DNA from: Clostridiales bacterium UBA4696 | GTDB taxonomy: Bacteria > Bacillota > Clostridia > Oscillospirales > Oscillospiraceae | Length of the DNA: 5,414 bases | Assembly: GCA_002404795.1 (NCBI GenBank) | Contig: DHKK01000162.1 | Span: forward strand, 1 to 5,414 | Direction of reading: 5' to 3' | Part shown: piece after piece, positions 1-5,414 of the stretch | How the letters are laid out: every line of letters starts with the position of its first letter | Position numbering within the stretch: the stretch's first letter is position 1 | Position numbers and translations under genes: made by a program | The notes under the pieces: model-generated | Told to the model about the DNA's origin: nothing | The model's database searches: none | Seen by the model: only the letters and a program-made list of their open reading frames with translations

Positions 1-441
1 CACGTCCGTTCCTGCGCCGGTCTGCTCTTCCACATCTTCTCCTCCCTCGCTTTCGCCGCGCTCCTCTTGCGGTTCAACTATTGATTCGCATCCGAGGGCA
101 CGTTCTATGAGTGCGTGAAGTTGAAGGAAGTCCATCTCGGCGATGATATCAGCCAGACCGAGGGCTTCTCCCTCTAAATGGCGGGCTGGAGCAACGGCAT
201 GTAGGTCGATGTCTACTGCAACCAGCCGGAGGAATACTTCTTCCGCAACGAGTTCGACACCTGCTTCATCGACCTCGGCAACCAGCAGCTGGACAGCGAG
301 AACAAGGAAAAGACCGATATCACTTACATCTGGACGAGCACCACGCAGAAGGCTGACGGCACGCCTGTCTACCACTTCAAGACGGCAAGCGCCGGCGGCT
401 GCGGTGGCGGCGGCTGCGGCAGCGTTGGCACCGTAGACGGC
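1..441 (+). pseudogene. Stop-interrupted 5' part of the SLH surface-protein gene (partial, start off the left edge)
   Basis: The frame of the 792-codon ORF that follows continues upstream to base 1 and reads like protein, but it is cut by TGA at 82-84, TAA at 175-177 and TAG at 202-204. Each stop is one substitution from a Trp or Tyr codon: with Tyr restored, the second and third give a smooth stretch around MAGWSNGM and VDVYCNQPEEYFF. From 205 on there is no stop, and codons keep the strong preference for C at the third position seen downstream. The stretch ends in a Gly/Cys-rich motif (391-423). No ATG in this frame lies between 205 and 441, and no signal peptide can be placed with confidence; codons 7-24 are hydrophobic, but the true N-terminus is outside the window. 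Because all three stop types occur, reassignment of a single codon cannot explain the breaks. Either the gene is decaying, or these bases carry errors, for example at a low-coverage contig end. The continuity of the frame is seen directly; the cause is inferred. Confidence 0.6.
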
Positions 442-2820
442 ATGGCCGAATACACGATGGAGCCGAGCGTCAACGCGGTCTTCCGCTATGCAGCGGCAGA
501 TAATGGTGCTGCCCTTGAAAATCTCACGTCTGCCCGCGCAAGCGCGCTCTACAGCGCTCTGCCCACCGTGCTCACCGTCGAGATCCATGACAAGTCCGGT
601 AAGCTCGTCGAGACCAAATACTACACGCTGCCCGATCTGGAAAGCATGGCGCAGACCACGCCGGCCGGCTATCAGTACGTCGGCATGAAGGGCTGGGCCG
701 TCATGGCCGCGACCGAATACGTCACCATCGACGACCTGATCGGCGGCGAGCCGCTCACCGGCACCGATTCAATCACGCTCTACGCGGGCGACGGCGCGAC
801 ATATACCGTGACCGGCGCAGACCTCCAGCAGAACTCCTATTTCTTCCCGGACAGCAACAGCTATACGAACAATAAGGTCACCAGCCCGGCGACACCTGTC
901 CCGGCGATCATCGCCCTGGAATGGAGCACCGGCAAGATCGAAACGACGCCCGACAGCAGCGCGCTCGACGCGGTCGCCAGAATGGCCTACAAGTCCACGA
1001 ACCTCCGCTTCGCCCACGGCCTGAGCGCTGCGAATTACACCGCGCTCGATGACTGTGGCAGCATGCAGACCGGCGACGTCTGCAGTGCCATGCGTATGCT
1101 GCAGCGCGTGCAGAAGATCGTCGTGACCATGGACGTCCAGAAGGACGCGCAGATCACGGTCCCCGCCGTCATCAGCGGCACGAACGCCGCGGTCGACAGC
1201 AGCAAGATGTCCGACGCGCTCGACAAGCTGGCGGACAACGGCCTGCTCACCATCGACGCAGGCGCTTCCTCCTCCACCGGCCTGAGCCTCACGCTCCCCG
1301 GTGCGGATGTCAAGAAGCTCGCGGACAAGAACGCGAAGCTCGAGCTGATCACCGCGCTCGGCTCCGTGACCCTCGACGCGGCCAGCCTCAAGGGCTTCGG
1401 CGGCAAGGAGCTCGTCCTCACCATCGAAAAGCTTCTGCGCTCAACGCTCAGCGCCGCGCTGCAGAAGGAGCTTGACACCCACGCGGCCATCTACAGCGTG
1501 CGCGCGACCTGCGGCGGCGCCGACGTCACGAGCCTCAGCGGCAAGGCGCAGATCACCCTGCCCTATACCCTGCAGACCGGCGAGAAGGCCGCGGCCGTCC
1601 GCACCAGTCTCCACGGCAGCAGCACGCTCAGCAAGCTGACGGCTGCCTATGGCTCCGGCTCCGTCAGCTTTGAGACGAGCGTCCTGGCGACGTTCGCCGT
1701 CGACGTGCCCGACAAGCAGAATTCCGTGACCATCCCCCTGACGCCGGTCGTGAAGGACGGCGCAGCCTCCGCAGCCCTCCCGACCGCAGAGGCCGAAGAA
1801 GCGCTGGCGAAGCTCACCGAGGGCGGCGAGCTGATCCTCGACGCCCGGACGGCCAAGACCGTCACCGCCAGCGTGATCCAGGACATGATCGAGAAGAAGC
1901 TCATCCTGCAGGCCGTGATGAACGGCGCGCAGGTCGAGCTGGACGCCGCCGCGCTCACCAGCGCCTACGGTAAGCTGACCGGCACCAACCTCCGCGTCTG
2001 CGCCGGGCAACTCGCCAACTCTGACCTGCCCAAGGCGGCCAGAAGCGACCTCCAGACTGCGGATCTCTGGCGCGTCTGGCTGACCGACGGCACCCGCGAG
2101 GTGACCGAGGTGGCCGGCAGCGTCCGCATCACCCTCACCTATACCCTGCGCAAGGGCCAGAGCGCGGCCGACATGACCGCCTACGCCGTGAACGACAACG
2201 GGACCTATACCGCCCTGCGCGCATCCAACGACAAGAGTGCCTATACCCTCAGCTTCACCGGCAGCCGCCTCGGCATCTTCGCCCTGACGGATCTGCTGGA
2301 CGGCGAGCTGCCGTTCCGCGACGTCTACACCAGCGACTGGTACTATGACGACGTGCGCTATGTGTATGAAAACGGCCTCATGAACGGCGTGACTACCACG
2401 CAGTTCGCCCCGAAGACCAACATCACCAGAGGTATGCTCGTGACCATCCTCTACCGCGTGGAGGGCGAGCCCGTGGCCCTGGCCAACCCGTTCAAGGATG
2501 TGGCCTCCGGCAGCTACTATGAAGCGGCCATCGCCTGGGCCGAGACCCGCGGCATCGTGAACGGCTTCGGCGGCGGTCTGTTCCGCCCGAACGCGCCGAT
2601 CACCAGAGAGCAGTTCGTCGCCATCCTCTACCGCTACGCGGCCTATAAGGGCCAGCAGACGACCGCCAGCGCCTCGCTGTCCGCCTTCGCGGACGCGGCG
2701 AGCGTCTCCGGCTGGGCCGTCGGCAGCGGCCTGATGAACGGCAAGAACGGTAAGATCGTCCCGGCCGGCCTCACCATCCGAGCCGAAGCCGCCGCCCTGC
2801 TGCACCGCTACCTCGCCTGA
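442..2820 (+). CDS. S-layer homology (SLH) domain surface protein, C-terminal 792 codons; probably not a true start
   Basis: This is the uninterrupted part of a secreted wall-associated protein. Proteins with three C-terminal SLH domains typically bind secondary polymers of the Gram-positive cell wall. SLH1 spans about residues 623-677 (begins PFRDVYTSDWYYDD, later ITRGML), SLH2 about 683-740 (begins PFKDVASGSYYEAA, later ITREQF) and SLH3 about 746-792 (begins SAFADAASVSGWAV, later IRAEAA). SLH3 lacks about six residues relative to SLH1 and SLH2. Residues 237-428 and 429-617 are two diverged copies of one module: each has a pattern like LDKLADNG-LLTIDA or LAKLTEGG-ELILDA, then ITLPYTL or ITLTYTL, then a FAV or FAL strand. 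Residues 1-235 form a separate domain, perhaps related to sulfite-oxidase-like molybdopterin-binding folds (YTLPDLESM, later GWAVMAATEYVTIDDLI), but I see no secure catalytic residue. ATG 442 has no Shine-Dalgarno sequence and no signal peptide behind it, so it is only the first ATG after the upstream stops. The ligand or enzymatic role is unknown. Confidence 0.8.
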   Translation: MAEYTMEPSVNAVFRYAAADNGAALENLTSARASALYSALPTVLTVEIHDKSGKLVETKYYTLPDLESMAQTTPAGYQYVGMKGWAVMAATEYVTIDDLIGGEPLTGTDSITLYAGDGATYTVTGADLQQNSYFFPDSNSYTNNKVTSPATPVPAIIALEWSTGKIETTPDSSALDAVARMAYKSTNLRFAHGLSAANYTALDDCGSMQTGDVCSAMRMLQRVQKIVVTMDVQKDAQITVPAVISGTNAAVDSSKMSDALDKLADNGLLTIDAGASSSTGLSLTLPGADVKKLADKNAKLELITALGSVTLDAASLKGFGGKELVLTIEKLLRSTLSAALQKELDTHAAIYSVRATCGGADVTSLSGKAQITLPYTLQTGEKAAAVRTSLHGSSTLSKLTAAYGSGSVSFETSVLATFAVDVPDKQNSVTIPLTPVVKDGAASAALPTAEAEEALAKLTEGGELILDARTAKTVTASVIQDMIEKKLILQAVMNGAQVELDAAALTSAYGKLTGTNLRVCAGQLANSDLPKAARSDLQTADLWRVWLTDGTREVTEVAGSVRITLTYTLRKGQSAADMTAYAVNDNGTYTALRASNDKSAYTLSFTGSRLGIFALTDLLDGELPFRDVYTSDWYYDDVRYVYENGLMNGVTTTQFAPKTNITRGMLVTILYRVEGEPVALANPFKDVASGSYYEAAIAWAETRGIVNGFGGGLFRPNAPITREQFVAILYRYAAYKGQQTTASASLSAFADAASVSGWAVGSGLMNGKNGKIVPAGLTIRAEAAALLHRYLA

Positions 2821-2833
2821 TCAGATCCCAAAA

Positions 2834-2875
2834 AGGACGCACCCAAAGCTCCCCAAAGAGCCGCGGGTGCGTCCT
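2834..2875 (+). terminator. Hairpin terminator after the SLH gene
   Basis: AGGACGCACCC at 2834-2844 pairs perfectly with GGGTGCGTCCT at 2865-2875, giving an 11-bp stem that starts 13 bases after the stop codon. The 20-base loop holds a second short helix (GCTC 2848-2851 with GAGC 2858-2861). The stem is GC-rich, but the following bases (GCATTATAT) are only a poor U-tract, so termination may be inefficient or the hairpin may mainly protect the 3' end of the mRNA. Confidence 0.65.
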
Positions 2876-2907
2876 GCATTATATGGGAGAAGGTTTTCAT
2901 TGTATGA

Positions 2908-2936
2908 TTGCAGACGGGCGAAAAGACTGCTATAAT
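2908..2936 (+). promoter_or_regulatory. Sigma-A promoter of the YhaM-family gene
   Basis: The -35 box TTGCAG (2908-2913) and a perfect -10 box TATAAT (2931-2936) are separated by exactly 17 bases. TGC directly before the -10 box gives an extended -10 motif. The likely transcription start is about 2943, leaving a short leader with a GAGGA ribosome-binding site at 2956-2960, eight bases before the ATG. This predicts vegetative, fairly strong expression independent of the SLH gene upstream. Confidence 0.8.
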
Positions 2937-2968
2937 CATAAAAAACAAGAACAGCGAGGATACGAAGA

Positions 2969-3922
2969 ATGGAATACAACAAGCTGATCGCCCAGATGCA
3001 TACCGGCGACGATGTGGAGGGGTTTTACGTTCTGAAGGACGCCTTTCTCAAGACCACCGCGGCGGGCAAGCCGTTTTTGTCCGGCGTGCTGGCCGACCGC
3101 TCCGGCACGATCGACCTGAAGGTCTGGGACTACTCCGGCCCCATCGGCGCGGACCCGGCCGACATCGGCCGGATCGTCAAGATCCGCGGGCAGGTTTCCG
3201 AGTTCAAGGGCGCGCCGCAGCTCACGGCGGGCCGCATCCGCATGGCGGACGGCAATGACCAGTATGACGTGTCGGCCCTCGTGCCGGTCGCCCCGATCGA
3301 CCCGGACGAGCGTCTGCAGGAGATCCGCCGCCTGATCGACTCTATGGAGGATGCCGACTATCAGTCCGTCGCCCGCACGATGCTCGAGCGGCATCTCGAG
3401 GCCTTCCGGTCCATTCCGGCGGCCAAGAGCGTACACCACAGCTTCCTGTCCGGCCTTCTGATGCACACGTCCAACATGCTGCGGCTGGCCGATTACCTGT
3501 CGGGGCTCTACGCCGGGATCATTGACCGGAGCCTGCTTCTGACCGGCACGCTGCTGCACGACTTTGCCAAGGAGCGGGAATTCACGTTCTCGGGGCTCGG
3601 CATGGTCACGGATTATTCGCTCTCCGGCCAGCTGATCGGCCATCTGGTCATGGGCGCACAGGAGGTGCAGCAGTGCGCCGAGTCCCTCGGCCTGCCGCAG
3701 GAAAAGAGCCTGCTGCTACAGCACATGATCCTCTCGCATCACGGCGAGCCGGACTTCGGCGCAGCCGTGCGCCCCATGTGCGCCGAGGCGGAGCTGTTGT
3801 CGCTGATCGACCTGGTCGACAGCCGCATGGAGATCTACGCCGAGGCCCTGCAGGAGCTGCCGGAGGGCACGTTCTCCAGCCGCATCTTCGCGCTGGACAA
3901 AAAGATCTACCGCCATCACTGA
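2969..3922 (+). CDS. yhaM: YhaM-family 3'-5' exoribonuclease (OB fold + HD domain)
   Basis: The 317-residue protein is close to the length of Bacillus subtilis YhaM and appears complete. Members of this Gram-positive family are cytoplasmic, metal-dependent exoribonucleases that trim or degrade RNA from the 3' end. Residues about 16-95 form the nucleic-acid-binding OB fold (FYVLKDAFLKTTAAGKPFL, then IDLKVWD, then VKIRGQVSEFKGAPQL). Residues about 150-290 form the HD phosphohydrolase domain. Candidate metal ligands are H157 and H166 (HHSFLSGLLMHT), H197-D198 in LLHDFAKERE, H225 in GQLIGHLVMG, H257-H258 in LSHHGEPDFG and D281 or D284 in LIDLVDSRM. This H / HD / H / HH / D order fits a two-metal HD site, although exact ligand assignment is inferred. 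The start is supported by GAGGA eight bases upstream and a promoter immediately before it. The gene appears monocistronic, with a hairpin after its stop codon. No key motif seems lost. The family assignment is firm; the substrate in this organism is inferred. Confidence 0.93.
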   Translation: MEYNKLIAQMHTGDDVEGFYVLKDAFLKTTAAGKPFLSGVLADRSGTIDLKVWDYSGPIGADPADIGRIVKIRGQVSEFKGAPQLTAGRIRMADGNDQYDVSALVPVAPIDPDERLQEIRRLIDSMEDADYQSVARTMLERHLEAFRSIPAAKSVHHSFLSGLLMHTSNMLRLADYLSGLYAGIIDRSLLLTGTLLHDFAKEREFTFSGLGMVTDYSLSGQLIGHLVMGAQEVQQCAESLGLPQEKSLLLQHMILSHHGEPDFGAAVRPMCAEAELLSLIDLVDSRMEIYAEALQELPEGTFSSRIFALDKKIYRHH

Positions 3923-3930
3923 GCAAACCG

Positions 3931-3953
3931 CCGCCGGGGCCCTGCCCCGGCGG
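3931..3953 (+). terminator. GC-rich hairpin after the YhaM-family gene
   Basis: CCGCCGGGGC (3931-3940) and GCCCCGGCGG (3944-3953) form a perfect 10-bp all-GC stem with a three-base loop (CCT), starting eight bases after the stop codon. The following TTCATACTATCCT is only moderately T-rich, so this is an intrinsic-type terminator with a weak tail. Its right arm ends one base before the -35 element of the candidate spoIIID promoter. Confidence 0.65.
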
Positions 3954-3954
3954 T

Positions 3955-3983
3955 TCATACTATCCTGGGCGCGGGCATATACT
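3955..3983 (+). promoter_or_regulatory. Candidate sigma-E (mother-cell) promoter of spoIIID
   Basis: The -35-like element TCATACT (3955-3961) matches the B. subtilis sigma-E consensus KMATATT at 6 of 7 positions. The -10-like element CATATACT (3976-3983) matches CATACAHT at 7 of 8. The spacer is 14 bases, within the 14-15 expected. Transcription would start near 3990, leaving a leader of about 25 bases that carries the ribosome-binding site. spoIIID is a known sigma-E target in B. subtilis, so the context supports the call. No sigma-A-like pair was seen in this gap. Confidence 0.65.
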
Positions 3984-4014
3984 CCAATAGCATACACAGC
4001 CTGGAGGTGCCCGT

Positions 4015-4263
4015 ATGACAGAGGACTTACTCACCAGAGCCAGGGAGCTGGCTGTGTACATCATCGAGACCCGCACCACCATCCGGCAGGCGGCAAAGCA
4101 CTTCGGACTTTCCAAATCGACCGTACACAAGGACCTTGCCGAGCGGCTGCCGGCCGCGAACCGCGCGCTGTACGCTGCGGTCCGCGAGATCCTTGACGAA
4201 AACAAGGCCGAGCGCCACATCCGCGGCGGTCTGGCGACCAGAAAAAAATACAAGGGATACTGA
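4015..4263 (+). CDS. spoIIID: Sporulation transcription regulator SpoIIID
   Basis: This small DNA-binding protein works in the mother cell during endospore formation, where it activates or represses many sigma-E-dependent genes and helps prepare the switch to sigma-K. The 82 residues follow the family closely: an N-terminal helix (ELAVYIIETRTTIRQAA), a helix-turn-helix at about residues 22-41 (AAKHFGLSKSTVHKDL, with the recognition helix from S33), then ERLP, a second helical segment (VREILDENKAERH), and the conserved basic end RGGLATRKKYKG. B. subtilis SpoIIID is about ten residues longer at the C-terminus, but the conserved core is all here. The start is set by GGAGG at 4003-4007, seven bases before the ATG. 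The gene stands alone, with its own sigma-E-like promoter upstream and a strong terminator downstream. Its presence indicates a spore former or a recent descendant of one. Confidence 0.95.
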   Translation: MTEDLLTRARELAVYIIETRTTIRQAAKHFGLSKSTVHKDLAERLPAANRALYAAVREILDENKAERHIRGGLATRKKYKGY

Positions 4264-4278
4264 AATTGTTGGTTTTTA

Positions 4279-4319
4279 CCGGGCTTTTTCCTGCTTCTGG
4301 AGAAGGCCCGGCGCTTTTT
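4279..4319 (+). terminator. Intrinsic terminator after spoIIID
   Basis: CCGGGCTTTTTCC (4279-4291) pairs with GGAGAAGGCCCGG (4299-4311) as a 13-bp stem that includes two G-U wobbles, with a seven-base loop. A TTTTT run follows at 4315-4319. It begins 15 bases after the spoIIID stop codon and is the best-formed terminator in the window. It should insulate serC from sporulation transcription. Confidence 0.85.
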
Positions 4320-4372
4320 GTGCAGGCAGCTAAAAATTTATGAGTTTTAGAAAAAATTTTTTAGAAAATGGG

Positions 4373-4401
4373 TTGATTCTTTGGTGCGGACGCGATATAC
4401 T
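4373..4401 (+). promoter_or_regulatory. Sigma-A promoter of serC with an upstream A/T-tract
   Basis: The -35 box TTGATT (4373-4378) and -10 box TATACT (4396-4401) are separated by 17 bases. Runs of A and T from about 4331 to 4368 lie just upstream and resemble an UP element, which would raise promoter strength. Transcription should start near 4408, giving a leader of about 50 bases rich in CAA repeats (about 4421-4438) and apparently unstructured. It ends in an ideal ribosome-binding site, AGGAGG at 4444-4449, nine bases before the serC ATG. Confidence 0.8.
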
Positions 4402-4458
4402 GGACACAGGAAGCAACTCCAAACAACAACAACACAAACGTTCAGGAGGCTAAGTATT

Positions 4459-5414
4459 ATGAAATACGGACGTACCTTTAACTTCTCCGCCGGCCCCGCC
4501 ATGATGCCGGAACCCGTTCTGGAAGAGATCCGGGACGAGATGATGAACTACCGCGGCAGCGGCATGTGCGTCATGGAAATGTCGCACCGTTCCCCGGTCT
4601 TCCAGCAGATCATCGACGAGGCTGAGCAGGATCTGCGCGACCTCATGGGCATCCCCGACAACTACAAGGTCCTGTTCATCCAGGGCGGCGCAACGCTGCA
4701 GTTCTCCATGATCCCGATGAACCTGATGAAGAACGGCAAGGCCGTCTACATCGAGACCGGCGCATGGTCCAAGAAGGCCATCAAGGAAGCGCAGAAGGTC
4801 GGCGAGGTCATCGTCGCCGCGTCCAGCAAGGACAAGAACTACACCTACGTTCCCGACTGCTCCGACCTCGATATCCCCGAGGATACCGACTACGTCTACA
4901 TCTGCGAGAACGAGACCATCCACGGCGTCACGTGGAACAAGCTGCCCAACACCAAGGGCCACGTCCTCGTCTCCGACCAGTCCTCCATGTTCCTCTCCAA
5001 GCCCTGCAATGTCTCCGATTACGGCATGATCTATGCGGGCGTGCAGAAGAACGTCGGCCCGGCCGGCATGGTCGTCTGCATCATCCGTGAGGACCTCATC
5101 CGCGACGATCTGACGGATCTGCCCATCTACCTGCAGTACAGCACGCACGCCGGTGCAGGCTCCATGTACAACACCCCGAACTGCTGGGCGATCTACTGCT
5201 GCGGCAAGGTCTTCAAGTACCTGAAGTCCATCGGCGGCCTCGAGGAGATGCACAAGCGCAATCTCGACAAGGCGAAGGTCTTCTATGACTTCCTGGATTC
5301 CTCCAAGATGTTCAAGGGCACCGTCGAGCCCGAGTTCCGCTCCCTCATGAATATCCCGTTCGTGACCGGCTCCGCCGATCTCGACAAGGAAGTCGTCGCC
5401 GCCACCAAGGCAGC
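4459..5414 (+). CDS. serC: Phosphoserine aminotransferase SerC (3' end off the window)
   Basis: SerC is a cytosolic, PLP-dependent class-V-type aminotransferase. It converts 3-phosphohydroxypyruvate and glutamate to phosphoserine and 2-oxoglutarate, the second step of serine biosynthesis; the family can also act in vitamin B6 synthesis. The 318 codons seen begin with the family signature NFSAGPAMMPEPVL, then EMSHRSP, QGGATLQFSMIPMNL (residues 75-89), W103 in GAWSKKA, T153 in NETIHG, D173 in SDQSSMFLS, the PLP-binding lysine K197 in AGVQKNVGPAG, and SMYNTPNCWAIY. These positions agree with the numbering of characterised SerC proteins to within about one residue. The family is usually about 360 residues, so roughly 40 codons are missing beyond the right edge. 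AGGAGG upstream fixes the start. A serA gene often follows serC, but none is visible here. All cofactor-binding residues that can be checked are present. Confidence 0.95.
   Translation, partial: MKYGRTFNFSAGPAMMPEPVLEEIRDEMMNYRGSGMCVMEMSHRSPVFQQIIDEAEQDLRDLMGIPDNYKVLFIQGGATLQFSMIPMNLMKNGKAVYIETGAWSKKAIKEAQKVGEVIVAASSKDKNYTYVPDCSDLDIPEDTDYVYICENETIHGVTWNKLPNTKGHVLVSDQSSMFLSKPCNVSDYGMIYAGVQKNVGPAGMVVCIIREDLIRDDLTDLPIYLQYSTHAGAGSMYNTPNCWAIYCCGKVFKYLKSIGGLEEMHKRNLDKAKVFYDFLDSSKMFKGTVEPEFRSLMNIPFVTGSADLDKEVVAATKA

Noticed and set aside
82..84. TGA as a selenocysteine codon or reassigned stop
   Set aside because: TAA and TAG interrupt the same frame nearby, no SECIS-like hairpin is evident, and the other genes here read normally with TGA as their terminal stop.
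143..436. A 97-codon plus-strand frame at the left end
   Set aside because: It is an out-of-frame reading of the surface-protein remnant and gives an Arg/Ser/Thr/Ala-rich string. The frame of the SLH gene reads better despite its stops.
442..444. ATG 442 as a genuine translation start
   Set aside because: It has no ribosome-binding site or signal peptide, and the protein-like frame clearly continues upstream. It is simply the first ATG after the last stop codon.
1441..2805. A 454-codon open frame on the minus strand inside the SLH gene
   Set aside because: It is codon-aligned with the real gene and stays open because TTA, CTA and TCA codons are rare in GC-rich DNA. It shows no recognisable domain, while the plus strand has clear SLH domains.
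2936..3643. A 235-codon minus-strand frame opposite the YhaM-family gene
   Set aside because: It overlaps the well-supported exoribonuclease and has no family features.
3991..3998. CATACACA as a second sigma-E -10 element
   Set aside because: A -35 element would have to lie near 3970-3976, where the sequence is CGCGGGC and does not match.
4402..4458. Possible T-box, riboswitch or attenuator in the serC leader
   Set aside because: The leader is only about 50 bases, CAA-rich and without a stem or terminator hairpin.
4450..5253. A 267-codon minus-strand frame opposite serC
   Set aside because: It is the antisense shadow of serC, whose plus-strand motifs are unmistakable. Its product is a low-complexity Val/Asp/Leu string.

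Overview
The window most likely comes from a GC-rich, spore-forming Gram-positive of the Clostridia, probably an Oscillospiraceae-type gut bacterium. This is inferred from four things: a clear SpoIIID gene, a YhaM-family exoribonuclease, a cell-surface protein ending in SLH domains, and coding regions dominated by C- or G-ending codons next to classical AT-rich sigma-A promoters. The genus cannot be fixed from the sequence alone. All four genes lie on the + strand, and apparent hairpins or promoters separate them, so they look like separate transcription units rather than one operon.

Layout: (1) Positions 1-2820 hold the 3' part of a large surface-protein gene whose start lies off the left edge. 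Its frame is open from 205 to 2820. Upstream, the same frame is broken by three different stop codons (TGA at 82, TAA at 175, TAG at 202), so the gene is either a pseudogene or carries errors near a contig end. The readable protein has an N-terminal domain of uncertain fold, two diverged tandem modules of about 190 residues, and three C-terminal SLH domains, the last one shortened. (2) Positions 2821-2968 hold a hairpin and a very good sigma-A promoter. (3) Positions 2969-3922 encode a complete YhaM-type 3'-5' exoribonuclease with an OB fold and an HD domain. (4) Positions 3923-4014 hold a GC-rich hairpin and a good candidate sigma-E promoter. (5) Positions 4015-4263 encode the mother-cell sporulation regulator SpoIIID. 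(6) Positions 4264-4458 hold a strong intrinsic terminator, an A/T-tract region and a sigma-A promoter. (7) From 4459 to the right edge runs serC, phosphoserine aminotransferase, missing its last few dozen codons.

The genes do not form an obvious pathway: surface anchoring, RNA turnover, sporulation control and serine biosynthesis sit side by side. I found no CRISPR array, transposase, tRNA or rRNA, phage gene or riboswitch, and no convincing new multi-gene system. The points most worth a second look are the cluster of stop codons in the surface-protein gene, its contracted third SLH domain and Gly/Cys cluster, and the sigma-E-type promoter in front of spoIIID.
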